Shown here: positions 1 through 5,686 of the stretch, piece by piece
How the letters are laid out: every line of letters starts with the position of its first letter
Position numbering within the stretch: the first letter of the stretch is position 1
NCBI GenBank assembly: GCA_023228985.1
Contig: JALOAC010000057.1
Location: 1 to 5,686, forward strand
Direction: 5' to 3'
Length of the DNA stretch: 5,686 bases
DNA from: Thiopseudomonas sp.
Lineage (GTDB): Bacteria > Pseudomonadota > Gammaproteobacteria > Pseudomonadales > Pseudomonadaceae
Position numbers and translations under genes: made by a program
The notes under the pieces: model-generated
What the model was told of the DNA's origin: nothing
The model's input: the letters and a program-made list of their open reading frames with translations, nothing else
Database searches by the model: none

Positions 1-18
1 ATCGAGTACCTCTTCCAT
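1..18 (-). CDS. Possible start of a further leftward gene (partial, cut by window edge)
   Basis: An ATG at 18..16 on the minus strand opens a frame reading Met-Glu-Glu-Val-Leu-Asp before the window ends. It lies 12 bases past the stop codon of the Tim44-like gene. An AAGG motif (minus strand 32..29) overlaps that stop codon and sits 10 bases before the ATG, a usable ribosome-binding distance. Same strand and close spacing would fit a downstream operon member. Six codons do not allow identification, and a chance ATG is a real alternative. Confidence 0.35.
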
Positions 19-30
19 AGTGGATGCGCC

Positions 31-864
31 TTAATTGTTTTGCTGAATGCCGGCAATCAACCAAGATTCGTTGTCACCGTGCGCGCGTTCCATACGCCAG
101 CTTTCGTGGAAAGACTCACCCTGTTCAAAGCGTGAAGTTTTGGCCACACCAGTGAAGGAAAGCGTGGCTACAGTATAGTCTTCCAGCTCTTCAATGCCGT
201 CGAGTTGAACTTCAAGTTGTTCAATATAGGTGGACTGAAAGCCATCACCGAGGCTGGCGCGCTCTTTTTCCAAGAAGGTGCGCATTTCAGGGGTTAGGTA
301 TGCAGCGATTTGGCTAAAGTCATTGGCATCCCATAGCTGCTGTAGCTGCATAAAATGCTCTTGGGCTTGCTCAACAAAACGCTGTTGATTAAACCAGCTG
401 GGTGCTTGCATAACGGGTTGCTGTTGAGGCTGGGCGTTACTGCTGCCAAACAGATTGTTGGGTATTTCACGCTGCATGGGTTGCGGACCTGCGCCAGCAG
501 TTTGCATGCTGGGCTGGCGTCTGGAGGCAATAAATCTAAATAAGAAGAACGCAATAGCGGCAAGAATCAATATATCGAAAAATTTAAAGCCGTCAAAAGC
601 ACCACCAAAGAACATGGAGGCCAGTAAGCCGCCAGCGGCTAAACCGGCTAAAGCTCCCACCATCCCCGTTTTACCCGCGGTTGCCGAGCCTTTTTGACCG
701 GGCTGCTGTTTGGGTTGCTGTTGTTGCTGCTGTCTTTGTTGGGCAGGGCGGTGTTTAGCCGGTGCGCCCCAAGATTTGCCACCACCGAAGCGACGTGCTT
801 CAGCATCAAAACTAAAACTTAAGCCGATGCACAATGCCAAGGCTAAGGTTAGAAAACGTTGCAT
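31..864 (-). CDS. Tim44-like domain membrane protein (COG4395-type)
   Basis: The 277-residue product has the architecture of bacterial Tim44-like proteins. Residues 1-24 form a signal peptide or N-terminal anchor ending near Ala-Glu-Ala, followed by the family-typical RRFGGGKSWG stretch. A Gln/Pro-rich linker spans about 39-57. Two hydrophobic segments follow at about 67-90 (Gly/Ala-rich) and 95-113. A second Gln/Pro-rich spacer (about 118-153) leads to the Tim44-like globular domain at about 155-275, ending in a WLIAGIQQ strand. Mitochondrial Tim44 ties the import motor to the membrane. The bacterial proteins are only predicted lipid-binding or transport proteins, so the role here is unknown; the C-terminal domain is expected to be exposed at the inner membrane. 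The ATG is preceded by GAGAG (minus strand 875..871) six bases upstream. Whether it shares a transcript with the flavoprotein gene 107 bases upstream is unclear. The family call is by recognition, not a profile search. Confidence 0.85.
   Translation of the reverse strand: MQRFLTLALALCIGLSFSFDAEARRFGGGKSWGAPAKHRPAQQRQQQQQQPKQQPGQKGSATAGKTGMVGALAGLAAGGLLASMFFGGAFDGFKFFDILILAAIAFFLFRFIASRRQPSMQTAGAGPQPMQREIPNNLFGSSNAQPQQQPVMQAPSWFNQQRFVEQAQEHFMQLQQLWDANDFSQIAAYLTPEMRTFLEKERASLGDGFQSTYIEQLEVQLDGIEELEDYTVATLSFTGVAKTSRFEQGESFHESWRMERAHGDNESWLIAGIQQNN
712..750 (-). repeat. Gln-codon-rich low-complexity tract in the Tim44-like gene
   Basis: The plus strand shows a run of CTG/TTG triplets, read on the minus strand as mixed CAG and CAA codons with an Arg, Pro and Lys interspersed. 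It encodes most of the polyglutamine linker at residues about 42-54. Because CAG and CAA are mixed it is not a perfect microsatellite, but its length may vary between strains. Confidence 0.7.
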
Positions 865-971
865 AGTAGTCTCTCAGTTGTTGAAATTTAAATGGCGCAC
901 AGTATGCCTTAGAGTTAAGCAAAACTTAACCGTTAGATTGTATCTGTGCACTTCAAGTAGGTGTGCTTTTA
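865..971. other. Intergenic region between the flavoprotein and Tim44-like genes
   Basis: This 107-base gap separates two genes on the minus strand. It holds a perfect 6-base inverted repeat (914-919 with 925-930). I see no run of T after it in the direction of transcription, so no intrinsic terminator is evident. No -35/-10 pair stands out on the minus strand; a lone TACAAT (plus 937-942 as ATTGTA) lacks a suitable partner. Read-through from the upstream gene is therefore possible, but an independent weak promoter is not excluded. Confidence 0.5.
914..930. repeat. Short perfect inverted repeat, GTTAAG-CAAAA-CTTAAC
   Basis: Six-base arms at 914-919 and 925-930 flank a 5-base loop, about 50 bases upstream of the Tim44-like start codon. 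The stem is AT-rich (two GC pairs of six) with no T-tract on the minus-strand 3' side, so it does not look like an intrinsic terminator. It could be a small operator or a chance palindrome. Confidence 0.45.
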
Positions 972-2162
972 TCAAACGCAAGAACCAGCAGCATGTCCGC
1001 TGGCCCAGGCCCATTGAAAATTAAAGCCACCCAAGTGCCCGGTAACGTCCAGTACTTCACCGATAAAATACAGGTCAGCTTGATATTTTGAAGCCATGGT
1101 TTTGGAGGACACCTCATCAGTATTGATTCCGCCCAGTGTGACCTCTGCCGTGCGGTAGCCCTCAGTGCCCGCCGGTGTCAGTGACCAATGACTGAGTTGC
1201 TTGGCAATCTGTTCTAGCTGGTTGAGTGAATAGCTTTTTAGGGGTTGATTATTGAAGTTGAAAAACTCAGTCAAAAGCTGCGCAATTTTTTTGGTAAAGC
1301 GCTCACCTAGCAGTGTTTTAAGTTCGATATTAGGGCGTTGTTGCTGCTGTTCTAACAGCCACTGCGCTGCATCGGGCAAGTTTAACAGGTCAAGCATAAC
1401 GGGTTGGCCGGTTTGCCAGTACGAGGACGCCTGTAACACCACCGGTCCGCTTAAGCCGCGATGGGTAAAAAGCAGATCCTCCACAAACTCATGCCCGTTA
1501 CAAGCCAGTCTGCAGTTGTTAATCGAGCTGCCGGCTAGCGTAGTGCAGAGTTGTTTGAGTGTGTCATTGGTAATGGTAAAGGGCACCAATCCTGCACGGG
1601 TGGGCACTAGGCTGTGGCCAAACTGCTGCGCCACTTGATAGCCAAAACCGGTTGCACCCATGGTTGGGATCGACAACCCTCCTGTGGCAATCACTAAAGA
1701 CTGGCACTGATAGGTATGAGCGTTTGTTTTTAACTTGAAGCCGGCGCTGTCTTGATACTGCACGCTGTCGATGCGTGTTTTTAGCTGAAGGGTAACGCCT
1801 GCTTGTTCGCACTCGGCGAGTAGCATAGTCAGCACATCGTTGGCGCTGTTGCTGCAGAATAGCTGTCCGGCTTGTTTTTCTTCGTAGGCTATCGCGTGCT
1901 TATGAATCAGCTCCATAAAGTGCCAAGGCGTGTAGCGCGCCAGTGCTGATTTTACAAAATGCGGATTGCGACTGATAAAGTCCTCAGGGCTGCAGTACAA
2001 ATTAGTAAAATTACAGCGCCCGCCACCGGACATTAAAATTTTCTTACCGGCTTTATTGGCGTGATCCAACACCAAAACTCTGCGTCCGCGCTGGGCAGCG
2101 GTTTGCGCGCACATTAGCCCTGCCGCACCCGCGCCGATAATAATTACGTCATAGGTTTGCAT
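972..2162 (-). CDS. yhiN: YhiN/HI0933-family FAD-dependent oxidoreductase
   Basis: This 396-residue protein is full length for the family (E. coli YhiN is about 400). The N-terminal Rossmann dinucleotide-binding motif GAGAAG is at residues 10-15, with an acidic Asp33 ending the second strand where FAD ribose is normally bound. The family signature GKKILMSGGGRCNFTN is at 39-54. A second FAD-contact motif, ATGGLSIPTMGATG, is at 159-172. The C-terminal part carries GYRTAEVTLGGI (335-346) and GEVLDVTGHLGGFN (368-381), both characteristic. The protein should be cytoplasmic. Databases name the family BaiN/RdsA or HI0933-like, but the substrate of the proteobacterial members is not settled, so no reaction is assigned. 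The ATG places the Rossmann strand directly at the N-terminus, as expected. It begins five bases after the madB-like stop codon and has no clear Shine-Dalgarno, suggesting translational coupling. The gene symbol reflects family resemblance. Confidence 0.93.
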   Translation of the reverse strand: MQTYDVIIIGAGAAGLMCAQTAAQRGRRVLVLDHANKAGKKILMSGGGRCNFTNLYCSPEDFISRNPHFVKSALARYTPWHFMELIHKHAIAYEEKQAGQLFCSNSANDVLTMLLAECEQAGVTLQLKTRIDSVQYQDSAGFKLKTNAHTYQCQSLVIATGGLSIPTMGATGFGYQVAQQFGHSLVPTRAGLVPFTITNDTLKQLCTTLAGSSINNCRLACNGHEFVEDLLFTHRGLSGPVVLQASSYWQTGQPVMLDLLNLPDAAQWLLEQQQQRPNIELKTLLGERFTKKIAQLLTEFFNFNNQPLKSYSLNQLEQIAKQLSHWSLTPAGTEGYRTAEVTLGGINTDEVSSKTMASKYQADLYFIGEVLDVTGHLGGFNFQWAWASGHAAGSCV

Positions 2163-2167
2163 AGCGG

Positions 2168-2623
2168 TTATTGGTGTAACACGAATTGGGCGGTAAGTAC
2201 CGCGCCATCTTCGCCTGTGTCAGTAAGTACGCGACTGGTGAGCTGTAAACGCGCTTTGCCGTGCTTGTTGTAGGTGGCGATAAAGCGTTGCCAGAGGCGT
2301 TCTTCTGGCGCTTCACATAGAGCAATAATGGACTCGTGGGTGATGGGGCGTGGGTAATCAATCTGCCCGGACTGCACCACTATATGGGTGGTATTTATAC
2401 CTATTTTACGCAGGCGTAAATGTAACCAACCCCAACTGGCGAGTACTGCGGCACAGTACATGCTGCCGCCAAACATACTGGCTTGGTGGTTGATGTTGGG
2501 TGTGAGCGGAAAGCTTAGCTCTAAGCGTTGCTCATGCCAGCTGCGCACCTGTACACCCATCGCCTGGCTGAGGGGAATGTCTTGGGCGAAAACTTGGCAG
2601 AGGTGTTGGCGAAAATCTAACAT
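2168..2623 (-). CDS. madB: Stand-alone YiiD C-terminal-type hot-dog protein, probable malonyl-ACP decarboxylase MadB
   Basis: The 151-residue protein is a single hot-dog domain resembling the C-terminal half of E. coli YiiD (MadA), without the GNAT acetyltransferase domain. The diagnostic stretch runs from Asn43 to Leu67: NINHQASMFGGSMYCAA (43-59) on the catalytic loop and start of the central helix, then WGWLHLRL (64-71). Work on the Mad family showed that two-domain MadA and stand-alone MadB decarboxylate malonyl-ACP to acetyl-ACP, a starter for fatty acid synthesis, and that Asn45 of Shewanella MadB is critical. Here Asn45 falls in the same loop, which supports both the function and the chosen ATG. 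The older annotation is 'putative thioesterase', and that activity is not excluded by sequence alone. It is the first gene of a leftward unit and overlaps nothing; yhiN follows after five bases. No strong Shine-Dalgarno precedes the ATG. Confidence 0.87.
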   Translation of the reverse strand: MLDFRQHLCQVFAQDIPLSQAMGVQVRSWHEQRLELSFPLTPNINHQASMFGGSMYCAAVLASWGWLHLRLRKIGINTTHIVVQSGQIDYPRPITHESIIALCEAPEERLWQRFIATYNKHGKARLQLTSRVLTDTGEDGAVLTAQFVLHQ

Positions 2624-2663
2624 GTTCGTTGCTCTAATAATGAGGCTTTAATCTAGAGAACAT

Positions 2664-2669
2664 ATTTTA
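2664..2669 (-). promoter_or_regulatory. Candidate -10 box for the madB-yhiN unit
   Basis: On the minus strand this reads TAAAAT, five of six matches to the sigma-70 consensus, preceded by TG. It would place the transcript start about 35 bases before the madB ATG. A convincing -35 at the right distance is not visible, so the call is weak. A second TACAAT hexamer (2679..2674, minus) is an alternative. Confidence 0.3.
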
Positions 2670-2740
2670 CACGATTGTATCGGCACTTTTGCTGAATTCG
2701 CTGTTTGGCAGAAAATAAGCAGAAGAAAAGTAAAAAGATT

Positions 2741-2769
2741 TTCACTATCAAGGTAGAATTATTTATTCT
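2741..2769 (+). promoter_or_regulatory. Candidate sigma-70 promoter for cvrA
   Basis: TTCACT (2741-2746) and TATTCT (2764-2769) are separated by 17 bases and each matches four of six consensus positions. The pair sits about 35 bases before the cvrA start codon. TAGAAT at 2754-2759 is a better -10 by itself but lacks a -35. In such AT-rich DNA, chance matches are common. Confidence 0.25.
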
Positions 2770-2790
2770 TTTTTTATTACCCAATTGTTT

Positions 2791-2798
2791 AAGGTGAG
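2791..2798 (+). promoter_or_regulatory. Strong ribosome-binding site that fixes the TTG start of cvrA
   Basis: AAGGTGAG is a long match to the anti-Shine-Dalgarno sequence and ends five bases before the TTG at 2804. An in-frame TGA at 2795-2797 lies inside this motif, so the coding frame cannot begin further upstream. Confidence 0.8.
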
Positions 2799-2803
2799 CT
2801 TTT

Positions 2804-4537
2804 TTGGATCTATCTGCAACCAATAGTTTGTTTTTTGTCGGTGGGTTACTGGTCGCTGTCAGTATTCTGGTCAGCACGGTTTCCTCACGTATTGGTATCC
2901 CCATTTTAGTGATTTTTATGGGGGTGGGCATGATGGCCGGTACCGATGGTATTGGCGGCATTGTTTTTAATGATTATTCCCTGACCTACATTGTAAGCAA
3001 CCTTGCCTTGGCGGTGATTTTGCTCGATGGCGGTATGCGCACGCGAGTGGCGACCTTCCGCGTGGCTTTATGGCCAGCCTTATCGTTGGCCACCTTTGGT
3101 GTGATTGCTACGGCGGTGTTAACCGGATTGGCGGCGGCGTGGTTGTTTAATTTAACCCTGCTGGAAGGTTTGTTGATCGGCTCTATCGTTGGCTCAACGG
3201 ATGCGGCGGTGGTGTTTAACCTACTCAACGGCAAAGGGCTGAATGACCGAGTCGGCTCAACCCTTGAGATTGAGTCCGGTAGTAATGATCCGATGGCTAT
3301 GTTCCTGACGGTTACGCTGATTGGCATGTTGGTGGCAGGACAAACCAGCTTTACGTTGGATTTTCTCGCCAGCTTGGTGCAGCAATTTGGCTTGGGTACG
3401 TTGTTGGGCTTAAGTGGCGGCTGGCTGTTGGTGCAGATAATTAATCGTCTTACTATCGCTGATGGTTTGTATCCTCTGCTGGCTGTGAGCGGCAGTATTA
3501 TGATTTATGCCTTTGCCGGCCATGTGGGCGGCAGTGGGATTTTGGCTGTCTATATCTGCGGCATGGTGCTGGGTAATCGCCCCATTCGTAACCGTCACGG
3601 TATTTTGCATATGTTCGATGGCTTGGCGTGGCTTAGCCAAATCGGCATGTTCCTGGTGTTGGGTTTACTGCTGACACCGCATGAGTTGTTACCTATCGCG
3701 GTACCAGCCTTGTTATTGTCATTGTGGATGATTCTGTTTGCCAGGCCGCTTTCGGTGTTTGTTGGTTTGCTGCCGTTTCGTGGTTTTAATCTGCGTGAGC
3801 GGCTGTTTATTTCATGGATTGGTTTGCGTGGTGCAGTGCCGGTTATTTTGGCGGTGTTCCCGTTGGTTTATGGGTTGCCAAACGCGCAGCTGTTTTTTAA
3901 CGTAGCCTTCTTTATTGTCTTGGTATCACTGATTGTGCAGGGTTCGACTTTGTCTTGGGCGGCACGTAAAGCTAAGGTCGAGATTCCACCCGCACCGGCA
4001 CCGATTTCCCGTGCTGGCTTGGAGATCTACCCCACCAGTCAGTGGGAGTTATTTGTCTATAAGCTGAAGCGTGAGAAATGGTGTATTGGCGCGCAGTTGC
4101 GTGAGCTAAAAATGCCTACCGGAACGCGAATCGCTGCTTTATTTCGCAACAACTGTTTGCTGCACCCCACCGGTAGTACCCGCCTGGAAGTAGATGATAT
4201 TTTATGCGTGATTGGTCACGACGAGGACTTGCCGGCACTGGGTCGTTTATTTAGTGAAGCGCCGGATAAAGGGTTGGATAAGCGCTTCTTTGGTGATTTT
4301 GTTTTACAAGGGCAGGCGCAGCTGGGTGATGTGGCTGCTGTGTATGGCTTGGATTTGAAAGGTCGCAACGCAAAAGAAAGCCTTTCTGACTTTATTAGTG
4401 AAGCCGTGGGTGGTGAGGCGGTAGTGGGTGACTACACCGAATGGCAGGGCTTAACTTGGGTTGTTGTGGAAATGGAAAATGATAAGGTCAGTAAAGTGGG
4501 TTTGCGTTTTCCAGACACTAAAGACGCTGCCATTTAG
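2804..4537 (+). CDS. cvrA: Potassium/proton antiporter CvrA (NhaP2), TTG start
   Basis: The 577-residue product nearly equals E. coli CvrA (578) and resembles it along its whole length. Residues about 5-390 form the multi-helix CPA1 sodium/proton-exchanger domain of the inner membrane. It holds the Thr132-Asp133 pair in GSTDAAVVF and the Asn161-Asp162 pair in ESGSNDPMA, the ion-binding motif of electroneutral exchangers, plus WIGLRGAVP at 338-346. A cytoplasmic TrkA-C (RCK-C) domain follows at about 402-485, with LLHPTGSTRLEVDDILCVIG at 452-471. A HlyC/CorC-associated domain occupies about 492-570. Family members export potassium in exchange for protons and aid volume control at low osmolarity; the TrkA-C domain is a likely ligand-binding regulator. 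TTG is chosen because of the strong ribosome-binding site, the in-frame upstream stop, and agreement with the E. coli N-terminus; the first ATG would remove the first helix. mscK follows on the same strand. Confidence 0.96.
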   Translation: MDLSATNSLFFVGGLLVAVSILVSTVSSRIGIPILVIFMGVGMMAGTDGIGGIVFNDYSLTYIVSNLALAVILLDGGMRTRVATFRVALWPALSLATFGVIATAVLTGLAAAWLFNLTLLEGLLIGSIVGSTDAAVVFNLLNGKGLNDRVGSTLEIESGSNDPMAMFLTVTLIGMLVAGQTSFTLDFLASLVQQFGLGTLLGLSGGWLLVQIINRLTIADGLYPLLAVSGSIMIYAFAGHVGGSGILAVYICGMVLGNRPIRNRHGILHMFDGLAWLSQIGMFLVLGLLLTPHELLPIAVPALLLSLWMILFARPLSVFVGLLPFRGFNLRERLFISWIGLRGAVPVILAVFPLVYGLPNAQLFFNVAFFIVLVSLIVQGSTLSWAARKAKVEIPPAPAPISRAGLEIYPTSQWELFVYKLKREKWCIGAQLRELKMPTGTRIAALFRNNCLLHPTGSTRLEVDDILCVIGHDEDLPALGRLFSEAPDKGLDKRFFGDFVLQGQAQLGDVAAVYGLDLKGRNAKESLSDFISEAVGGEAVVGDYTEWQGLTWVVVEMENDKVSKVGLRFPDTKDAAI

Positions 4538-4611
4538 TACGCCCTGTTCCTAGGTTGCTAAGTAGAAGCTGAAGGTACTAACAGGAACGAATTTTCAGAG
4601 TGGATATAAGT
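4538..4611 (+). other. cvrA-mscK intergenic spacer, no terminator seen
   Basis: The 74-base spacer has a near-palindromic pair, CCTGTTCCT (4543-4551) and AACAGGAAC (4580-4588), which can pair in two alternative six-base registers across a loop of about 31 bases. There is no T-tract after it, so it does not read as an intrinsic terminator. Co-transcription of mscK with cvrA is plausible. Confidence 0.45.
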
Positions 4612-5686
4612 ATGCGGGTGTGGCGCAGAGTTCTTCTGGTTTTACTGCTTATATGCGGCGCAATGCAGGCAACGGCGGCGGTGCCGAGCATTGATTTTAT
4701 CAAAAAAAATCTTGCTACTTTGAGCGAGCGCAAACTGCCTGAAAACGAACAGCAGTTGGCCCAACAAACGCTAGAACAAACTCTTGTGTGGCTTGATGCG
4801 ATCGAGCGTGCGAAAAAGGCACAAAGCAGTTTAGAGCAGCAGCTCAGTCAGGCACCGCAGCAAATTCAGCAAAACAAACAAGCACTCGCGCAGCTAGCTC
4901 AACAGACCGACAAACAAATTTCACCTAACTTAACTATTCTGCAATTAGAACAATTAGTCGGCGAGCAAACCCAGCAGCTGGAGTTTTGGCAAAAAGAGCT
5001 AAATGATGCTAGCGCATTAATTATTCGTACGCAAACCCGGCCAGAGCGCGCGCAGCTTGAAGTCAGTAACAATCAAAAACGTATCCAAGAAATTAATGCA
5101 CAAATAAAAGGTGGCAAAGAAGGTGGTAAAGCCTTATTGCTGCCAGAAGCATTGGATCGGCTGCAGGCCGAACTGGGCGCGTTACAGGAGCGTAATAAAC
5201 TTAATCAAGCAGAGCTGGCAGGCAATAGCGTGCTACAGGATTTGGCCAGCAGTAATAGAGAGTTACTCGCGGCTAAAGTGCAGACGCAAGAGCGCTATTT
5301 AATCGCTTTACAAGAAATGCTTAATAAAAGACGCCAAGCCGCTTCTGAACAGGCAGTGCAAGAGCAATCCTTGGGTGTCGAAAAAGCCGGTGAGGATGCG
5401 TTATTACTGAAGGAAAGTAGCCTTAACCTTAAGTTGTCTGACTACTTACTCACCGTTACCGAGCGGCGCAATCAGCTGACCCAAAAAAGTTTACAGGTAC
5501 GCCAGCAATTGGAAAACGTGCAGCAAATTGAGCAAGCACTGGAAGAGCAAATAAGTGTCCTACAGGGCAGTTTGTTGCTGGCGAAGATTCTGTATCAGCA
5601 AAAACAAGCCTTGCCGCAACTAAGTTTTGACCAGCGTTTAACCGAGAAAATAGCCGATACGCGCTTGTATCAATTTGAACTCAGGC
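4612..5686 (+). CDS. mscK: MscK (KefA)-type mechanosensitive channel, N-terminal part (3' end beyond window)
   Basis: The frame is open from the ATG to the window edge (358 codons). Residues 1-22 form a Sec signal peptide ending near Ala-Thr-Ala. The rest is a Gln/Glu-rich, largely coiled-coil periplasmic region matching the MscS-porin N-terminal domain of E. coli MscK. Shared landmarks are TRPERAQ (142-148), GNSVLQD (204-210), EQISVLQGSLLLAKILYQQ (312-330) and KIADTRLYQFEL (346-357). These fit MscK better than its paralogue MscM (YjeP). Complete MscK is about 1,100 residues, so roughly the first third is present; the membrane helices and MscS pore domain lie outside. E. coli MscK opens under membrane tension and needs high external potassium, releasing solutes on osmotic downshock. 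An in-frame GTG at 4600 is an alternative start; the ATG gives the cleaner signal peptide, with GTGGA at 4600-4604 as a modest ribosome-binding site. It sits 74 bases after cvrA. Confidence 0.9.
   Translation, partial: MRVWRRVLLVLLLICGAMQATAAVPSIDFIKKNLATLSERKLPENEQQLAQQTLEQTLVWLDAIERAKKAQSSLEQQLSQAPQQIQQNKQALAQLAQQTDKQISPNLTILQLEQLVGEQTQQLEFWQKELNDASALIIRTQTRPERAQLEVSNNQKRIQEINAQIKGGKEGGKALLLPEALDRLQAELGALQERNKLNQAELAGNSVLQDLASSNRELLAAKVQTQERYLIALQEMLNKRRQAASEQAVQEQSLGVEKAGEDALLLKESSLNLKLSDYLLTVTERRNQLTQKSLQVRQQLENVQQIEQALEEQISVLQGSLLLAKILYQQKQALPQLSFDQRLTEKIADTRLYQFELR

Larger units (their letters stand above)
2624..2803. promoter_or_regulatory. Divergent AT-rich intergenic region carrying both promoters
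   Basis: These 180 bases separate the leftward madB-like gene from the rightward cvrA. Since the genes diverge, promoters for both units should lie here. The right half is strongly AT-rich, with A-tracts around 2711-2740 and a T-tract at 2769-2775, typical of promoter DNA and possibly of nucleoid-protein binding. I do not recognise a specific regulator site. Confidence 0.6.

Noticed and set aside
948..970. GCAC/GTGC hairpin followed by TTTT as a terminator
   Set aside because: The stem is only four bases, and the T-run lies on the plus-strand side, whereas both flanking genes are transcribed on the minus strand.
1252..1638. Open frame on the plus strand inside the flavoprotein gene
   Set aside because: It is antisense to a clearly conserved protein, has a Cys/Ser-rich composition typical of shadow frames, and matches no family I know.
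2746..2758. IHF-like site beginning TATCAA
   Set aside because: The left half fits the WATCAA consensus but the TTR half is absent at the required spacing.
2732..2773. A-tract/T-tract pair (AAAAAGA at 2732-2738, TCTTTTT at 2767-2773) as a terminator or hairpin
   Set aside because: The arms are simple A/T runs with a 28-base loop and no GC stem, expected by chance in AT-rich spacer.
2653..2961. Minus-strand open frame across the intergenic region and the cvrA 5' end
   Set aside because: It overlaps the conserved N-terminus of cvrA. Its composition, rich in Lys, Thr, Pro and Ile, looks like translated AT-rich spacer plus antisense of membrane helices.
5111..5302. Short plus-strand open frame inside mscK
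   Set aside because: It is a frame-shifted reading of the conserved MscK N-terminal domain, whose main frame is uninterrupted; there is no sign of a frameshift in the gene.
1..5686. Mobile, defence or otherwise novel system
   Set aside because: All substantial coding regions belong to recognised chromosomal families with continuous frames. No transposase, integrase, toxin-antitoxin, repeat array or abrupt composition change was seen.

Overview
The window is ordinary, densely coding bacterial chromosome of moderate GC. Its proteins resemble those of Gammaproteobacteria, especially the Enterobacterales/Alteromonadales/Cellvibrionales side. The closest remembered relatives are E. coli CvrA, MscK, YhiN and the C-terminal domain of YiiD. 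The exact genus cannot be named from the sequence. I see no mobile element, tRNA, rRNA, CRISPR array or phage gene.

Layout: three complete genes read leftward and two read rightward from a shared AT-rich divergent intergenic region (2624-2803). Leftward, in transcription order, they are a stand-alone hot-dog protein of the YiiD C-terminal/MadB family (2623-2168), a YhiN/HI0933-type flavoprotein five bases further on (2162-972), and after a 107-base gap a membrane protein with a Tim44-like domain (864-31). The likely first codons of one more leftward gene lie at the left edge. Rightward are the potassium/proton antiporter CvrA (NhaP2), starting at a TTG codon, and 74 bases later the 5' part of a large MscK/KefA-type mechanosensitive channel that runs off the right edge.

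Functionally, the right half looks like a potassium/osmotic-stress module: CvrA exports potassium in exchange for protons, and MscK is a tension-gated channel whose E. coli version depends on external potassium. The left half pairs a probable malonyl-ACP decarboxylase, which would supply acetyl-ACP for fatty acid initiation, with a flavoprotein of unsettled role; they are probably co-transcribed. The Tim44-like protein may belong to the same transcript or have its own promoter.

I found no convincing new biological system. The points most worth a second look are the stand-alone MadB candidate, whose asparagine 45 matches the reported catalytic position, its tight linkage to yhiN, and the cvrA-mscK pairing.
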